This document shows positions 26,049 through 35,734 of a stretch of 61,555 nt of DNA, one piece after another (the first letter of the stretch is position 1; the number at the start of each line of letters is the position of its first letter). The translations under genes were made by a program, and so were the position numbers. The stretch is from an uncultured Verrucomicrobiae bacterium. GTDB taxonomy: Bacteria > Verrucomicrobiota > Verrucomicrobiia > Limisphaerales > J093. The stretch lies in NCBI GenBank assembly GCA_937946835.1, contig CALFAV010000072.1:1-61555 (forward strand), in the 5' to 3' direction. The notes below the pieces were generated by a model. The model was not told the DNA's origin and searched no databases. It was given only the letters and a program-made list of their open reading frames with translations.

Positions 26049-27226
26049 GCGGTCGCGCCTTCATGCTGGTGGCGGGCGAGACCAGCGGCGACCTGCTGGC
26101 CGCGGAACTGGTGGGCGAGTTGCGGCGCGCGCTGGCGGACGACCCGTTTGCCCCGCGCTTCTTCGGGGCCGGCGGTCCGCGGATGGCGGCCGCGGGCGTC
26201 GAACTGCACGTGGACCTGACCCGGCACGCGGTGACCGGGCTGGTGGAAGTGCTCCGATATCTCCTCCGGTTTCGCCGCGTGCTCCTCGATTTGACCGTCC
26301 TGGCCCGCGCGCGCCAGCCGGACGTGGTGGTGCTGGTGGACTTTCAGGCTTTTAACCGCCGTCTGGCCCGGGCGCTGCGCCGGCTGGTGGGGCCGCCGGG
26401 CGATTGGTTCCACAACTGGCGGCCGCGCCTGGTCCAGTACGTTTCGCCCCAGGTCTGGGCCTCCCGACCGGGGCGGGCCCATGCCCTGGCCCGGGACGTG
26501 GACCTGTTGCTGTGCCTGTTTCCCTTCGAGGCGGAATGGTACGCGCGGCACGAACCGCGGTTGCGCGTCGTGGCCGTGGGGCATCCGATTCTGGACCGCC
26601 ATCCGCCGGTTGATCCAGTCGCCCGGCGGGCGACCGAATCGGCCCCGGTGCCGGAGGTGTTGCTGTTACCGGGCAGTCGCGCGGGCGAACTGCGTCGGCA
26701 CCTGCCGGTGATGCTGGCGGCGGCGCGGCGGATTGCGGCGCGGCGGCCCGCACGGTTTGCCCTGGTGTTGCCGGGCGAAGACCTGCGGCCTGTGGCACAA
26801 CAACATCTGGCGGCCGGGGGGGTGGAAGTGGCGCTGCAGGTGGGCGGGTTGGGGGTGGCGCTGGACCGCGCGGCCGTGGCGCTGGCGTCCACGGGCACGG
26901 TCACCCTCGAATGCGCGGTGCGCGGGGTGCCGGCGGTGGCGTTGTACATCACCGCGCCGTTGACCTACGAGGTGGGACGGCGGCTGGCCACGGTGCGCCA
27001 TCTGGCGATGCCCAACGTGTTGGCCGGCGAGGAGGTGGTGCCGGAGTTCATCCAACACCGGGCCACGCCGGAGAACCTGGCCGACGCCGTGTTGACCCTG
27101 CTGGCCGAGCCGGAGCGGCGCGAGGCCCAGCGCCGCCGCTACGCCGAGGTGGTGTCCCGGTTGGGCACGCCCGGGGCCAGTCGGCGCGCCGCGGAGGCGA
27201 TCGCGGCCCTGTTGTCGGGTGCTTGA
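26045..27226 (+). CDS. lpxB: Lipid-A-disaccharide synthase
   Basis: A GT19 glycosyltransferase that joins UDP-diacylglucosamine and lipid X to give the lipid A disaccharide at the inner membrane. The 393 residues contain the family features: MLVAGETSGDLLAAELV, FFGAGGPRMAAAGV, the VLVDFQAFNRRLAR segment, YVSPQVWASRPGRA, LCLFPFEAEWY, VGHPILDRH, and the donor-site LLPGSRAGELRRHLP. The C-terminus has STGTVTLECAVRGVPAVALY. Its presence shows a Gram-negative outer membrane with LPS. It overlaps the preceding oxidoreductase gene by four bases. Confidence 0.95.
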   Translation: MSGRAFMLVAGETSGDLLAAELVGELRRALADDPFAPRFFGAGGPRMAAAGVELHVDLTRHAVTGLVEVLRYLLRFRRVLLDLTVLARARQPDVVVLVDFQAFNRRLARALRRLVGPPGDWFHNWRPRLVQYVSPQVWASRPGRAHALARDVDLLLCLFPFEAEWYARHEPRLRVVAVGHPILDRHPPVDPVARRATESAPVPEVLLLPGSRAGELRRHLPVMLAAARRIAARRPARFALVLPGEDLRPVAQQHLAAGGVEVALQVGGLGVALDRAAVALASTGTVTLECAVRGVPAVALYITAPLTYEVGRRLATVRHLAMPNVLAGEEVVPEFIQHRATPENLADAVLTLLAEPERREAQRRRYAEVVSRLGTPGASRRAAEAIAALLSGA

Positions 27227-27320
27227 GGCGGGATTCGCTCCGGGGGCCCGGTGACGGTGCCGCGCCTGAACTACTCGGATTGCGCTCGCCGACTTCGCCG
27301 GCCGGGGTCACACTGCCGTC

Positions 27321-27998
27321 ATGAAATTTCCGCGTGTCTGGCTGCTGGTGCTCGCCGGCCTGGTGGTTTCGCCGTTGAAAGCGGCCGGGGGCGAGTGGAC
27401 CGCCCTGTTCAACGGCCGCGACCTCGAGGGGTGGGTCCAACGTGGCGGCCGCGCCCGGTACTTTGTCGAGCATGGCGAGCTTGTGGGGGAATCGGTGCCG
27501 CGCACGCCCAACTCGTTTTTGTGCACGGCACGCGACTATACCAACTTCATCCTCGAGCTGGAGTTCAAACCCACGGCCGGCCTGAACTCCGGCATCCAGG
27601 TGCGCAGCGAATGCTTCGACGAACCCAGGACCGTGGAGCTGGACGGCAAAACGTATCGCATCCCGGCCGGCCGGGTGCACGGTTACCAGGTGGAGATTGA
27701 CCCGGGTGAGCGGGCGTGGACCGGCGGCATTTACGACGAGGCCCGGCGCGGCTGGCTGCGCGACCTCAAGGACAACGAGGCGGCGCGAAAGGCCTTTCGG
27801 CCCAATGCCTGGAACACCCTGCGCATCGAGTGCCGCGGCGACCGGATTCAAACCTGGCTCAACGGCGTGCCGGCGGCCGACCTGCGGGACGCGGTGACCC
27901 CGGCCGGCTTCATCGCCCTCCAGGTGCACGGCGTGGGCGAGCGCACCGAGCCGCTGCAAATTCGGTGGCGGAACCTCCGGATTTGCGAGTTGCCCTGA
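27321..27998 (+). CDS. Secreted DUF1080 (3-keto-disaccharide hydrolase) protein
   Basis: A 225-residue protein with a clear signal peptide (VWLLVLAGLVVSPLKAAGG). The DUF1080 domain covers the rest: WTALFNGRDLEGWVQRGG, FILELEFKPTAGLNSGIQVR, HGYQVEIDP with the metal/sugar-site loop, WTGGIYDEARRGWL, and NTLRIECRGDRIQTWLNGV. It is a different subtype from the one at 23.3 kb: it carries the GGIYDEARRGWL segment common in the larger subfamily. It is transcribed alone after lpxB, with a 94-nt gap. Confidence 0.9.
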   Translation: MKFPRVWLLVLAGLVVSPLKAAGGEWTALFNGRDLEGWVQRGGRARYFVEHGELVGESVPRTPNSFLCTARDYTNFILELEFKPTAGLNSGIQVRSECFDEPRTVELDGKTYRIPAGRVHGYQVEIDPGERAWTGGIYDEARRGWLRDLKDNEAARKAFRPNAWNTLRIECRGDRIQTWLNGVPAADLRDAVTPAGFIALQVHGVGERTEPLQIRWRNLRICELP

Positions 27999-28205
27999 GG
28001 AGGCCGGCCGTACCGCCCGTCCGGCTTGCCCGGGGCGGTCCGCGTGCCGCGCAACCCCGCTTGACGCCCAGGACATTGTGGGCCGTTTGGTTCTTGCCGG
28101 AATCGGCGGTCCACTCTGTTTCCGGGGTCGGGGGCGGCTTATGAGGCCCATTTGGAGGATGGCACAGAACTGGCTAAGTTAAACCCCAACAACCCAGTTC
28201 CGGCC

Positions 28206-31040
28206 ATGAACCGCTTCCGCAAGCTCAGCCTGTTGAACACCAGGAAGATTCACCGGCGACCGGCCCGGGTGCGGCGGTTTGCTCAAGCGCTGGCAGTCTT
28301 GGTGCCGGGAACGGCGCTGGCTCTGCTGGTGGACAACACACCGCCCCTGCTGGGTGAAGTCGAGCCGATCATTACCCTCGAGGACCAACCCGTGCTGGGA
28401 ATCCCTCTTCGGGTCGCCGATGAGGAATCGCCGCCCGAGGCGCTCGAGTTACGCGTGAGCACCCCGCCCCGACTGGCCGGGGTGTATTTATCCGGCACCG
28501 GGGCGGAACGCCGCTTGGATCTCGTCCCGCATCCGGATGCCCAGGGCATCGAGGAATTTCAGTTGGAATTGCGCGACCCGGACGGCGGCGTCACCACCCA
28601 GTGGATCCCGCTGAAAATCCTGCCGGTCAATGACCCGCCGGTGCTCGGTTACGTGCCCAACGTCGAGTTGCCCGCACCGCCGCGGGTCGCCCTGAGCGAT
28701 ACCCTGCACAACATCCAGTCCCGGGTGAGTTTCCCGGTCAGCGTGGTGGATGTGGATGATCACCCCAGCCTCTTGAAATACCACGCGGCCAGTTCTTCGC
28801 CCCGGATTTTTGCCAGCTTCTCCCCCAACCTGGTGCAGGTGGCCGCTCTTTACGGCAGCAGCGGCCACGCCGCCCGGGTCACCCTGCGCGTGTCGGACGG
28901 CGAGTTCACCGTCAGCCGCTCGTTTCGGGCGGAGGTGCTGCCCCGGGAGGAACTGCCGCAGCCCTTGCTGGTCCCGGACGACGCGCTGAAACCGGAGATT
29001 CCGCAACTGCTGCTCGACCTGGACGCCGATGGGCGGGCGGATCAGTGGTTGGCGGGCGCCGCGGGAGAACAGCCTGGCGTGGTTCACCTGGCGACGCCCC
29101 TGCGGGTTTCCCCGCCCGACGCCTCTCCAACCCTCCAACAGGAAGTTTCCCTGCCTTCGGGAACGCGGGTTCTGGCCTGGGCAGATTTTGACGGGGACGG
29201 CCTGCTTGACCTGCTGCTCCTGCGGGAGCACCGGGACCTGATCCCATCGCAACCGGCAGTGGAACTCTGGCGAACCGCGCGGCCAGCCGACGGCTCCCTC
29301 CAGTTCCAAATGCGCGGGCTTCCGGCGCCCACCTCGGGCTTCACACCGCATTCGGCCCTGGTGGCAGACCTGGATCGCGACGGGGACCCGGACGCGCTGT
29401 TATTCGGTGCAATCGTGGATGGAAGAGTTTCGGGGCAAATCCGGCGGCTCCGCAACGGCGGCGACGCCGGCTTCGTGGTCGAGCCAAACCCCTTTGAGGG
29501 GTTGATCGGCGCCTTCCTCCCGGGGGCCCTCGCGGATTTCGACGGGGACGGGGACGCGGATGTTTTTGTGCGTCAGATAACGTCGCAATCCGGAGTCCGC
29601 CCGGCGCGTCAGGTCCCCTGGGTGTATGCCAACGACGGGAACGGGAATTTCTTACCCCTGGCCCGCGGGCCGGAACTGACCAACGTGGTTGACGCGGGCG
29701 CGGTGGACCTGGACGGCGACGCGCTGCCGGAACTGTGGCTGCTGACCAGCCGGAGGGACGCCCAGTTGAGCGACCAGGAGGTATGGTTGCTGCGCCGGGC
29801 GGGCGCCCTCCTGGAGGTCACGGGCCGCCTCGAACTGCCGCGCCATCTCCCCGTGCCCGCCCTGGTGGCCTGGAGCGATTTCAACCTGGACGGTCGGGCC
29901 GACCTGCTGACCCTGGCCGCGATTGCCGTGGAAGACCTGCCCTTCATCGCCGCGCTGCCGCGGCTGTATCTGAACCAGGGCGCGGGGGAACTGGTTTCTT
30001 TTGCCGGCGTGGCGCCCCCGCCCGGCGATTTGCGGCCGGGACTGCGGCTGCTGGCCACCGGGTTCGACCGCACTGACGCACCGGGCTTTTTGAAGGTCAC
30101 CCCCGCGGGCGTCGAGCGTTGGACCAATCGGCTGCGGGCGGACAATTTCACCCTGCCGTTTGAACCCCAGGACCTGCGCGCCTGGCGCGTGGGTGAGGAG
30201 GTGCTTTTTGCCTGGGAGCCGCCCAACTGGACGCCCGGCAACGCACGGCCCACCTACAACCTGCGGGTGGGGACCCGTTCCGGAGCCAACGATGTGGTGG
30301 CCTCCCAGTCGCTGCCGGACGGGCGCCGGCTTCAGGCCGCGGCGGGCAACGCCGGTGCCGCCACCCGGTTTCGCCTGCGCCTGCCGCGGCGGCCGGCCGC
30401 TCGACTGTACTGGTCGGTACAGGCGTTGGACACCGCCGGGCGGGGAGGGCCCTTCGCGGAGGAACAAACCCTCGACCTCGAGCCGCAGAAGACTCAACCG
30501 CCCCAAATCGAGCCCCTGGCCGACCTGATCCTGAACGAAGATGAGACCGGAGAAATGTCGTTTGTTGTCGGGGATGACACCACCCCGCCAGAAAACCTGC
30601 AGGTCGTGGCACTGGCGGTGGGAGAGCCGTTTGGTCTGTGGTCGGTCTCGGTTCACGGGCCGGACGCCACCCGGAACGAACCGCCCGGGTTGAGGCATCT
30701 GCGCGTGAGCCCGGAGCTCAATCGCTGGGGAGCCGGGCTGGTCAAGGTGGTGGTGTTTGACCGGGAGGGGCGCCGTGCCGAACAAACCTTCCGCGTGACC
30801 GTCCAGCCGATGACCGATTACCCGGTGACGCAGCTCAACATCAACCTCTGGGGAACCCATGTGGGGTTGAGTTTCCGCGCCGACCCTTACACGGTCTGGC
30901 AGTACGAAGCCTCGACCAATCTGGTGAACTGGGAGCCGGTGCCCGGCGGCGTTGTTGATCTGGGCAGCAAGTTTAACCACGTGTTCCAAGTGCCCCGCGG
31001 CGAGCCGCACCAGTTCTTCCGGCTGCGGCGGCTCCGGTAA
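28206..31040 (+). CDS. Large secreted FG-GAP/VCBS-like protein with cadherin-like segments
   Basis: A 944-residue probable surface or secreted protein. An N-terminal basic stretch precedes a hydrophobic segment (FAQALAVLVPGTALALL) that may be a signal. Residues about 60-190 resemble cadherin-like beta sandwiches (EFQLELRDPDGGVTTQWIPL). Residues about 260-650 contain repeated calcium-binding FG-GAP/VCBS motifs: DLDADGRADQWL, DFDGDGLLDLLLL, DLDRDGDPDALLFG, DFDGDGDADVFV, DLDGDALPELWLL, DFNLDGRADLLTL. These imply a beta-propeller. The C-terminal part has more Ig-like folds, then a QYEASTNLVNWEPV module common in Verrucomicrobiota exoproteins. ATG 28206 is taken as start; GTG-type extension to 28152 is unlikely. 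Confidence 0.8.
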   Translation: MNRFRKLSLLNTRKIHRRPARVRRFAQALAVLVPGTALALLVDNTPPLLGEVEPIITLEDQPVLGIPLRVADEESPPEALELRVSTPPRLAGVYLSGTGAERRLDLVPHPDAQGIEEFQLELRDPDGGVTTQWIPLKILPVNDPPVLGYVPNVELPAPPRVALSDTLHNIQSRVSFPVSVVDVDDHPSLLKYHAASSSPRIFASFSPNLVQVAALYGSSGHAARVTLRVSDGEFTVSRSFRAEVLPREELPQPLLVPDDALKPEIPQLLLDLDADGRADQWLAGAAGEQPGVVHLATPLRVSPPDASPTLQQEVSLPSGTRVLAWADFDGDGLLDLLLLREHRDLIPSQPAVELWRTARPADGSLQFQMRGLPAPTSGFTPHSALVADLDRDGDPDALLFGAIVDGRVSGQIRRLRNGGDAGFVVEPNPFEGLIGAFLPGALADFDGDGDADVFVRQITSQSGVRPARQVPWVYANDGNGNFLPLARGPELTNVVDAGAVDLDGDALPELWLLTSRRDAQLSDQEVWLLRRAGALLEVTGRLELPRHLPVPALVAWSDFNLDGRADLLTLAAIAVEDLPFIAALPRLYLNQGAGELVSFAGVAPPPGDLRPGLRLLATGFDRTDAPGFLKVTPAGVERWTNRLRADNFTLPFEPQDLRAWRVGEEVLFAWEPPNWTPGNARPTYNLRVGTRSGANDVVASQSLPDGRRLQAAAGNAGAATRFRLRLPRRPAARLYWSVQALDTAGRGGPFAEEQTLDLEPQKTQPPQIEPLADLILNEDETGEMSFVVGDDTTPPENLQVVALAVGEPFGLWSVSVHGPDATRNEPPGLRHLRVSPELNRWGAGLVKVVVFDREGRRAEQTFRVTVQPMTDYPVTQLNINLWGTHVGLSFRADPYTVWQYEASTNLVNWEPVPGGVVDLGSKFNHVFQVPRGEPHQFFRLRRLR

Positions 31041-31102
31041 CGCTGGTTGCCGAACCGGGGCGCCGGTGCGGCCCGGCCGTGGACATTCGCGGGGAGCGCC
31101 TC

Positions 31103-34100
31103 TTACTGCCCCACCAGACGTTGAAACTCGGGCAGCGCGCGCAGGCTCTGGAAGCGGGGGTCGGTGGCTGCCAGGGCCGTGAGATTGGGCGCCTTCGGAT
31201 CGGCGGCGCGCCGGCGCTGGTCCAATTGCAGGGCCACGCCCAAGGTTTGGAGGGCTTCGCTCTGCTTGCCCTGGACGGCCTGCGCTCCGGCCAGGTCGTA
31301 CCAGATTTCCGGGCTTTCGGGCAGGAGCTTGAGCAGCCGCTTCAGCGCCGGCTCAGCCCGGGCGTAGAGGCCGATCTGCACGTACGCGTTGGCGATGGAC
31401 ACCAGCGGACCGGCATCGGTGTTGGTCCGGGCCACCCAATCGTCGAGGATGGCGTAGGCCTCGTTGGTGCGGCCGGTTTGGACATAGGCGGCCACCAGGT
31501 CGAAGGCCGCCTTGAGGTCCTCCCGGTTCGTGGCGTAGCGCGCCTGCAGTTCGGCCAACTGAGCCTCCGCCCGGACCTGGGCGCTTTGGGCCGCCTGCCA
31601 GCCGCGCACCTGGTCCACGATGCTGCGGGCGAAGTCGCTGTCGGGGTCAAACTTCTGCAGGGTCTGCGCCACGCGCAGTGCGTCGTCCATGCGGTTGAGC
31701 AGGGCCAGCAGTTGGATGTAGCGGGTAACCGTCTCCGGGCTGTAGGGGCAGAAGGCAAAGGCCTGCTTGAAGGCGAAATCGGATTCGCGGGCCATGCGTT
31801 CGCGCTCGGCCAGGTTGGTGGTGGTGGTGAAACGCCAGTAGTACAGGCCGGCAATCGAGTTGCGCAGCTTCGAGAACGCCTTTTGGCCGTCGTTGTCGCG
31901 CACAAACTTCACATCGCCCCGGTAGCCGCGCAGGTCGCCGCGCAGGTAGGCCCGCTCGACAAACTCGCAGATGGCCGCGACCGGCGTGTCGTAGTCAATC
32001 CAGTCCCCGCACAGGCGCGCGGCGTAGCGCCGCCAGAATCGGTGGTCGCGCTCGACCATCTCCGGGGTGATCTCCGCCACGGGCTGGCGGTTGATCTTCA
32101 TGATGATGCCGAACGGCGTCAGGTACGGGTACATCCAGTCCAGGGGGAAGCTTTCCTCGACGAAGAATTCGTGGTCGGGGTTTTTGTCAAAGATGACCTT
32201 GGTGAGCAGGCCGTTGATGGCCATCACCGCGGTCTGGCCGGCCACCTGGACCTTGCCGTCCGGGGAGATGTTCAGCACCTCGCCGGGGCGGACCAATTTG
32301 GGGCCCTGGGGATTTTGCTGGTCGTGGAAATAGCGCAACTGGACGTCCGCGATGTAGTTGGTAAAGGCCCAGTTCAGGTCTTCCGGGGTGGGAGTGCGGA
32401 TTTCCTTGGGCGGATAGACCCCCTGCGCGCGTCGGCGGGCCTCGACGCGGGCGCCCCAGCGCAGCAGGGCGTCGTCAATGGGTCGCACCACGTTGGTGAA
32501 GCTGCCGACAAAGCGCGACAGGGCGGTGGACTTGTACGGCTCGCCCAGCGCCCGGCGACCGGCCTGCTCCTTGCCGATCAGGAAATTCTCGAGGGTGATC
32601 ACCAGGTCCCGCAGAAACGGGGGGTCCACCTGGGCACTGCGGTTGTAGTGGGCGCGGATGTAGTTGAGGTAGGTGCCGTCGGCCAGGGCGTTCTGGGTGA
32701 TGATGTACACGTCGCGCCGATCAAAGGCCGGATTGCGGCGGTGGTGCGGCTTGATGAAGCTCTCGCAGAAAATCATGTAGGTGGGATTGAAGCGCCCCGG
32801 ATCGGTGCCGCCGAACAGGATCGCGTTGCGCGTCATCGAGGGGTACTGCTCGAAGGGCGGCTCGAACATGTCGTGCCCGAACCAGAACCCGAACAGGTGC
32901 CCGCGCTGCTCGTTTTCCGCCCAGTGGGCGCTGATCGAGTACAGCGGCATCAGGGCAAACAGCCCGATCAGGGTTGCCGGTTTGAGGCGTTCGCGGTGAA
33001 CCAGGATCAACGCCACAAACCCCAGCAGCAGCCCCAGCACCAACAGCCGCCCGTACACCGCCCAGACCGGGGCGGTCATCGAGGGATGGGCCAGCGCCTG
33101 GAACAAGCCGGCGAGCAACGCCCCCGGCCCCACCGCACCGGTGTGGGGGTCGCTGTACACGTCCTGGAGCCGGCGGGCCAGCGAGTACAGCGCCAGTGCC
33201 GCCAGCACGGCCCCGCCGTTGAGGGCGTAGGCGCGCACCTGCGCGTAGCGGGTCAGCAGGGACGCCCCGGTGAGCGTGGCGGCCAGCCCCACGAACATGG
33301 CGATGATCACGTGCGAAGCCGTGAAGAACACCCGGGTCAGGTCCCGGCTCTGCCGGTCAATCTGCGGGTTGAGAAGCATCAAGAGCAGCACCGACAGGCA
33401 CAGCCCGATGGCCGTGTTGCCCACGATCCACGCCCGCTCCCGCCGTTGCATCAGCGGCAGGAAAAAGAACGGCACCAACGCCAAGGCCAGAAACGCCAGG
33501 TTGAACTCGTCCGCCGCCCCGTACAGGTACATCAGCAACTGGCGGATAAACCGGCCCGGGTCGTGCAGGAAGTCCGTCGGGTTGGTCTTCTCGTACTGGC
33601 CCCGGGTGAAGGCGTGGATGAAGCCGTCGAAGGTGCGCGGGTACGCCCAGTTCATGGGCGGGTTGGTCATCGAGAACAGCGGCAACAAGAAATAGAACGA
33701 GGCGCCGATTACCCAGGCGAGCAGGGTGATCAACACGATCTTCCACTCGCTGCCCAGCCCGCGGGTACGCGCGGTCAGCCAGACCAGGCCCGCCACCGAG
33801 GCCAGCCCCACCGTGTGGTAAATCACCGCCAGGGGGAGGTTCTGGCTCAGCGTGGACTGCGCCACGAACATGCCGATCAGGTAAAACAGCACGTTCACCA
33901 CCAGCGCGTCGCGGCCCAGTTTTTCGTTTGCCAGGGCGATGGTCACCTGCAGCCCCATCGCTGCCACGATCAGGGTCTGGTGGTTGTTGAAGCAGATGCC
34001 GAACAGGAACGCGGCCAGGTACAGGTACCGGTACTGGCGGGGGCGATAAATCCAGTGCAGCAGGCACACCAGCACGCCCATGAGCGAGAGCACGCTCAGG

Positions 34101-34660
34101 GTGTACACCTCCACGATCACCGCCTGGCTCCACATGAACCCGTTGAAGCCGATGAGCAGCGCGGCCACCAATCCGCTGACCAGACACAGCGCCTCCTCCC
34201 AGCGCTTTTCCAGGCCCCGGAACAGGCCCACCCCCTCGAGCAACATGCTGCTGAAGCGCGAGGTGATCAGCCCCAGCATCCCGCTGGCCAGCGCCGCCGC
34301 CACCGCCGAGGACACCGCCACCCGCCAGGCCACGTTCGAGAAGGGCAGCAGCACCGTGAACAGCCACGAGTACACCGTCCAGATCGGGTACCCCGGCGCG
34401 TGCGGCACGCCCAGGTAGTACGAGGCCACGGCCAGCTCGCCGCAGTCCTCCAGCGTCAGATCCGGCGCCAGGGTGAACAGGTACACCACCAGCGTGATTG
34501 CCGTGGTGATGCCGAAGGCCAGCCAGTCCACGCGTCGGAACAACGCACCGGCCGGTTCGGTCAGGGCGGCGGCCGGCCCGCTGGCCGGTGCTTCCGGGAG
34601 GCGGCGGACCACGGTGCCGGCGGCGGCCTCGCGGCCGGTTTTGGGTCTGGTTTTGCTCAT
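31103..34660 (-). CDS. DUF2723 polytopic membrane protein with C-terminal TPRs
   Basis: A 1185-residue membrane protein. DUF2723, in the protein-O-mannosyltransferase/GT-C superfamily, covers the N-terminal third: LFTLAPDLTLEDCGELAVAS with the acidic pair after the first helix, YYLGVPHAPGYPIWTV, then FNGFMWSQAVIVEVYTLS and ICFNNHQTLIV. About twelve membrane helices precede a long soluble middle (QRGHLFGFWFGHDMF; GGTDPGRFNPTYMI). TPR-like helices occupy the last 200 residues. Members are linked to glycan or lipid-linked sugar transfer, mostly in Bacteroidota and Verrucomicrobiota. It starts 6 nt after the small membrane protein gene and is last of a sigma-factor unit. Confidence 0.88.
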   Translation of the reverse strand: MSKTRPKTGREAAAGTVVRRLPEAPASGPAAALTEPAGALFRRVDWLAFGITTAITLVVYLFTLAPDLTLEDCGELAVASYYLGVPHAPGYPIWTVYSWLFTVLLPFSNVAWRVAVSSAVAAALASGMLGLITSRFSSMLLEGVGLFRGLEKRWEEALCLVSGLVAALLIGFNGFMWSQAVIVEVYTLSVLSLMGVLVCLLHWIYRPRQYRYLYLAAFLFGICFNNHQTLIVAAMGLQVTIALANEKLGRDALVVNVLFYLIGMFVAQSTLSQNLPLAVIYHTVGLASVAGLVWLTARTRGLGSEWKIVLITLLAWVIGASFYFLLPLFSMTNPPMNWAYPRTFDGFIHAFTRGQYEKTNPTDFLHDPGRFIRQLLMYLYGAADEFNLAFLALALVPFFFLPLMQRRERAWIVGNTAIGLCLSVLLLMLLNPQIDRQSRDLTRVFFTASHVIIAMFVGLAATLTGASLLTRYAQVRAYALNGGAVLAALALYSLARRLQDVYSDPHTGAVGPGALLAGLFQALAHPSMTAPVWAVYGRLLVLGLLLGFVALILVHRERLKPATLIGLFALMPLYSISAHWAENEQRGHLFGFWFGHDMFEPPFEQYPSMTRNAILFGGTDPGRFNPTYMIFCESFIKPHHRRNPAFDRRDVYIITQNALADGTYLNYIRAHYNRSAQVDPPFLRDLVITLENFLIGKEQAGRRALGEPYKSTALSRFVGSFTNVVRPIDDALLRWGARVEARRRAQGVYPPKEIRTPTPEDLNWAFTNYIADVQLRYFHDQQNPQGPKLVRPGEVLNISPDGKVQVAGQTAVMAINGLLTKVIFDKNPDHEFFVEESFPLDWMYPYLTPFGIIMKINRQPVAEITPEMVERDHRFWRRYAARLCGDWIDYDTPVAAICEFVERAYLRGDLRGYRGDVKFVRDNDGQKAFSKLRNSIAGLYYWRFTTTTNLAERERMARESDFAFKQAFAFCPYSPETVTRYIQLLALLNRMDDALRVAQTLQKFDPDSDFARSIVDQVRGWQAAQSAQVRAEAQLAELQARYATNREDLKAAFDLVAAYVQTGRTNEAYAILDDWVARTNTDAGPLVSIANAYVQIGLYARAEPALKRLLKLLPESPEIWYDLAGAQAVQGKQSEALQTLGVALQLDQRRRAADPKAPNLTALAATDPRFQSLRALPEFQRLVGQ

Positions 34661-34666
34661 GCGCGC

Positions 34667-35047
34667 TCAGGGCAGGCGGTGATGAACCTCCTGCGGCAAA
34701 GAGGGCATACTTGATAGGGCAGGGCCGGTGTTTGTCCATTCCAATCTGGCCGGCAGGGCGTTCATCACCGAGTGCCCGGCCCGCTCCTCGGGCCGGACCG
34801 GTTCGCCCACCCGCCAGGGCATGTCCGCCGTCTCCCGTGCCGACCCGAGGGCGAAATCCCGTCCCACCCAGGCCGCGAGGAAAACACTGCACGCCGCGGT
34901 GACCGCCAGCGGCCCGACCGCGACGCCGAGCGGGTCCGGCCGACCCGGGCGGGCGGCGCGGCCAAAGAGCCGTTGTTTAAGCCGGCGGGACGGGGGGCGC
35001 GGGCGCAAGGCGCGCAGTTGGGCACTCAGGGACTTCATCGGGTTCAC
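34667..35047 (-). CDS. Small single-pass membrane protein encoded with ECF sigma factor
   Basis: A 126-residue protein that I do not recognise by family. It opens with a basic cytoplasmic segment (MNPMKSLSAQLRALRPRPPS, RRLKQRLFGR), followed by one hydrophobic stretch (VGPLAVTAACSVFLAAWVG) and a C-terminal part outside the membrane. The start overlaps the sigma factor's end by 71 nt in another frame; ATG 35038 is an alternative. A one-helix protein translated with an ECF sigma factor suggests an anti-sigma factor, but no ZAS motif (HxxxCxxC) is present, so this is only a suggestion. Confidence 0.6.
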   Translation of the reverse strand: MNPMKSLSAQLRALRPRPPSRRLKQRLFGRAARPGRPDPLGVAVGPLAVTAACSVFLAAWVGRDFALGSARETADMPWRVGEPVRPEERAGHSVMNALPARLEWTNTGPALSSMPSLPQEVHHRLP

Positions 35048-35528
35048 GTACAGGTTCCTCCAACAAGCGGCGCAGCCGAACCAGGCCGTACCGGAATCGG
35101 CCCGCCGCGGTGTTCGGGGAAATGTCCAACAGCCGGCCGATTTCGGCGAAGGTCTGGCGATGCCAGATTTTGAGCACGATCACCTCCCGCTGGTCCGGGG
35201 GCAGGGCGGCCAGGGCACCGGCCAGCCGGTCGGCTGCCGGGTCTTCCGGTTCCGCCGGCTCGAACCAACGGGCCGCCGCCGCTTCGCGGATCAGCCGCCG
35301 CCACCAGGCGCGGCGGTGGTTGAGCGCGCGGTTGCGGAAACTGCGCACCAGGTAGGCCACGGGGCGTTCCGGGGCGGCCTCGAGGGCAAGCAACGCCCGA
35401 AACACGTCGTGCAACACGTCTTCGGCTTCGGCGCGGCTCAGCCCCAGCGCCCGGCCGTACAGGATCAGCGGCGCGGCATGGGCATCGTAAAGTTGCTCGG
35501 CCTGTTTTCGCAGGGCATCCGGGCTCAC
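34977..35528 (-). CDS. ECF-type RNA polymerase sigma factor
   Basis: A 183-residue sigma-70 family factor of the extracytoplasmic-function type. Region 2 reads EQLYDAHAAPLILYGRALGL through AEDVLHDVFRALL, followed by AYLVRSFRNRALNHRR. Region 4 reads ALAALPPDQREVIVLKIWHR with the helix-turn-helix TFAEIGRLLDISPNTAAGRF. The C-terminal 20 residues are Pro-rich. It is first of three genes on the minus strand, with the small membrane protein overlapping its end and the DUF2723 gene behind it. Probable control of that envelope unit is inferred. Confidence 0.92.
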   Translation of the reverse strand: MSPDALRKQAEQLYDAHAAPLILYGRALGLSRAEAEDVLHDVFRALLALEAAPERPVAYLVRSFRNRALNHRRAWWRRLIREAAAARWFEPAEPEDPAADRLAGALAALPPDQREVIVLKIWHRQTFAEIGRLLDISPNTAAGRFRYGLVRLRRLLEEPVREPDEVPECPTARLAPAPPVPPA

Positions 35529-35734
35529 GGCTTCGCTGGAATAGACACCGGAACTCGGAAATTTGTGCGAAGTTCCCGGCCGAAATTGTTCCGGCCTGCC
35601 CAGCGGTTCGGACCTCTAGGGCCGAAAGGCCGCCACCCCGGCAGCCCGCGGAACCCGGAGAGACCTTCCGCCACAGGACGCGACGGCACGGATGCGGGCC
35701 CTGGGAACATTCCCCAATCCGAACCAGGATGGCT

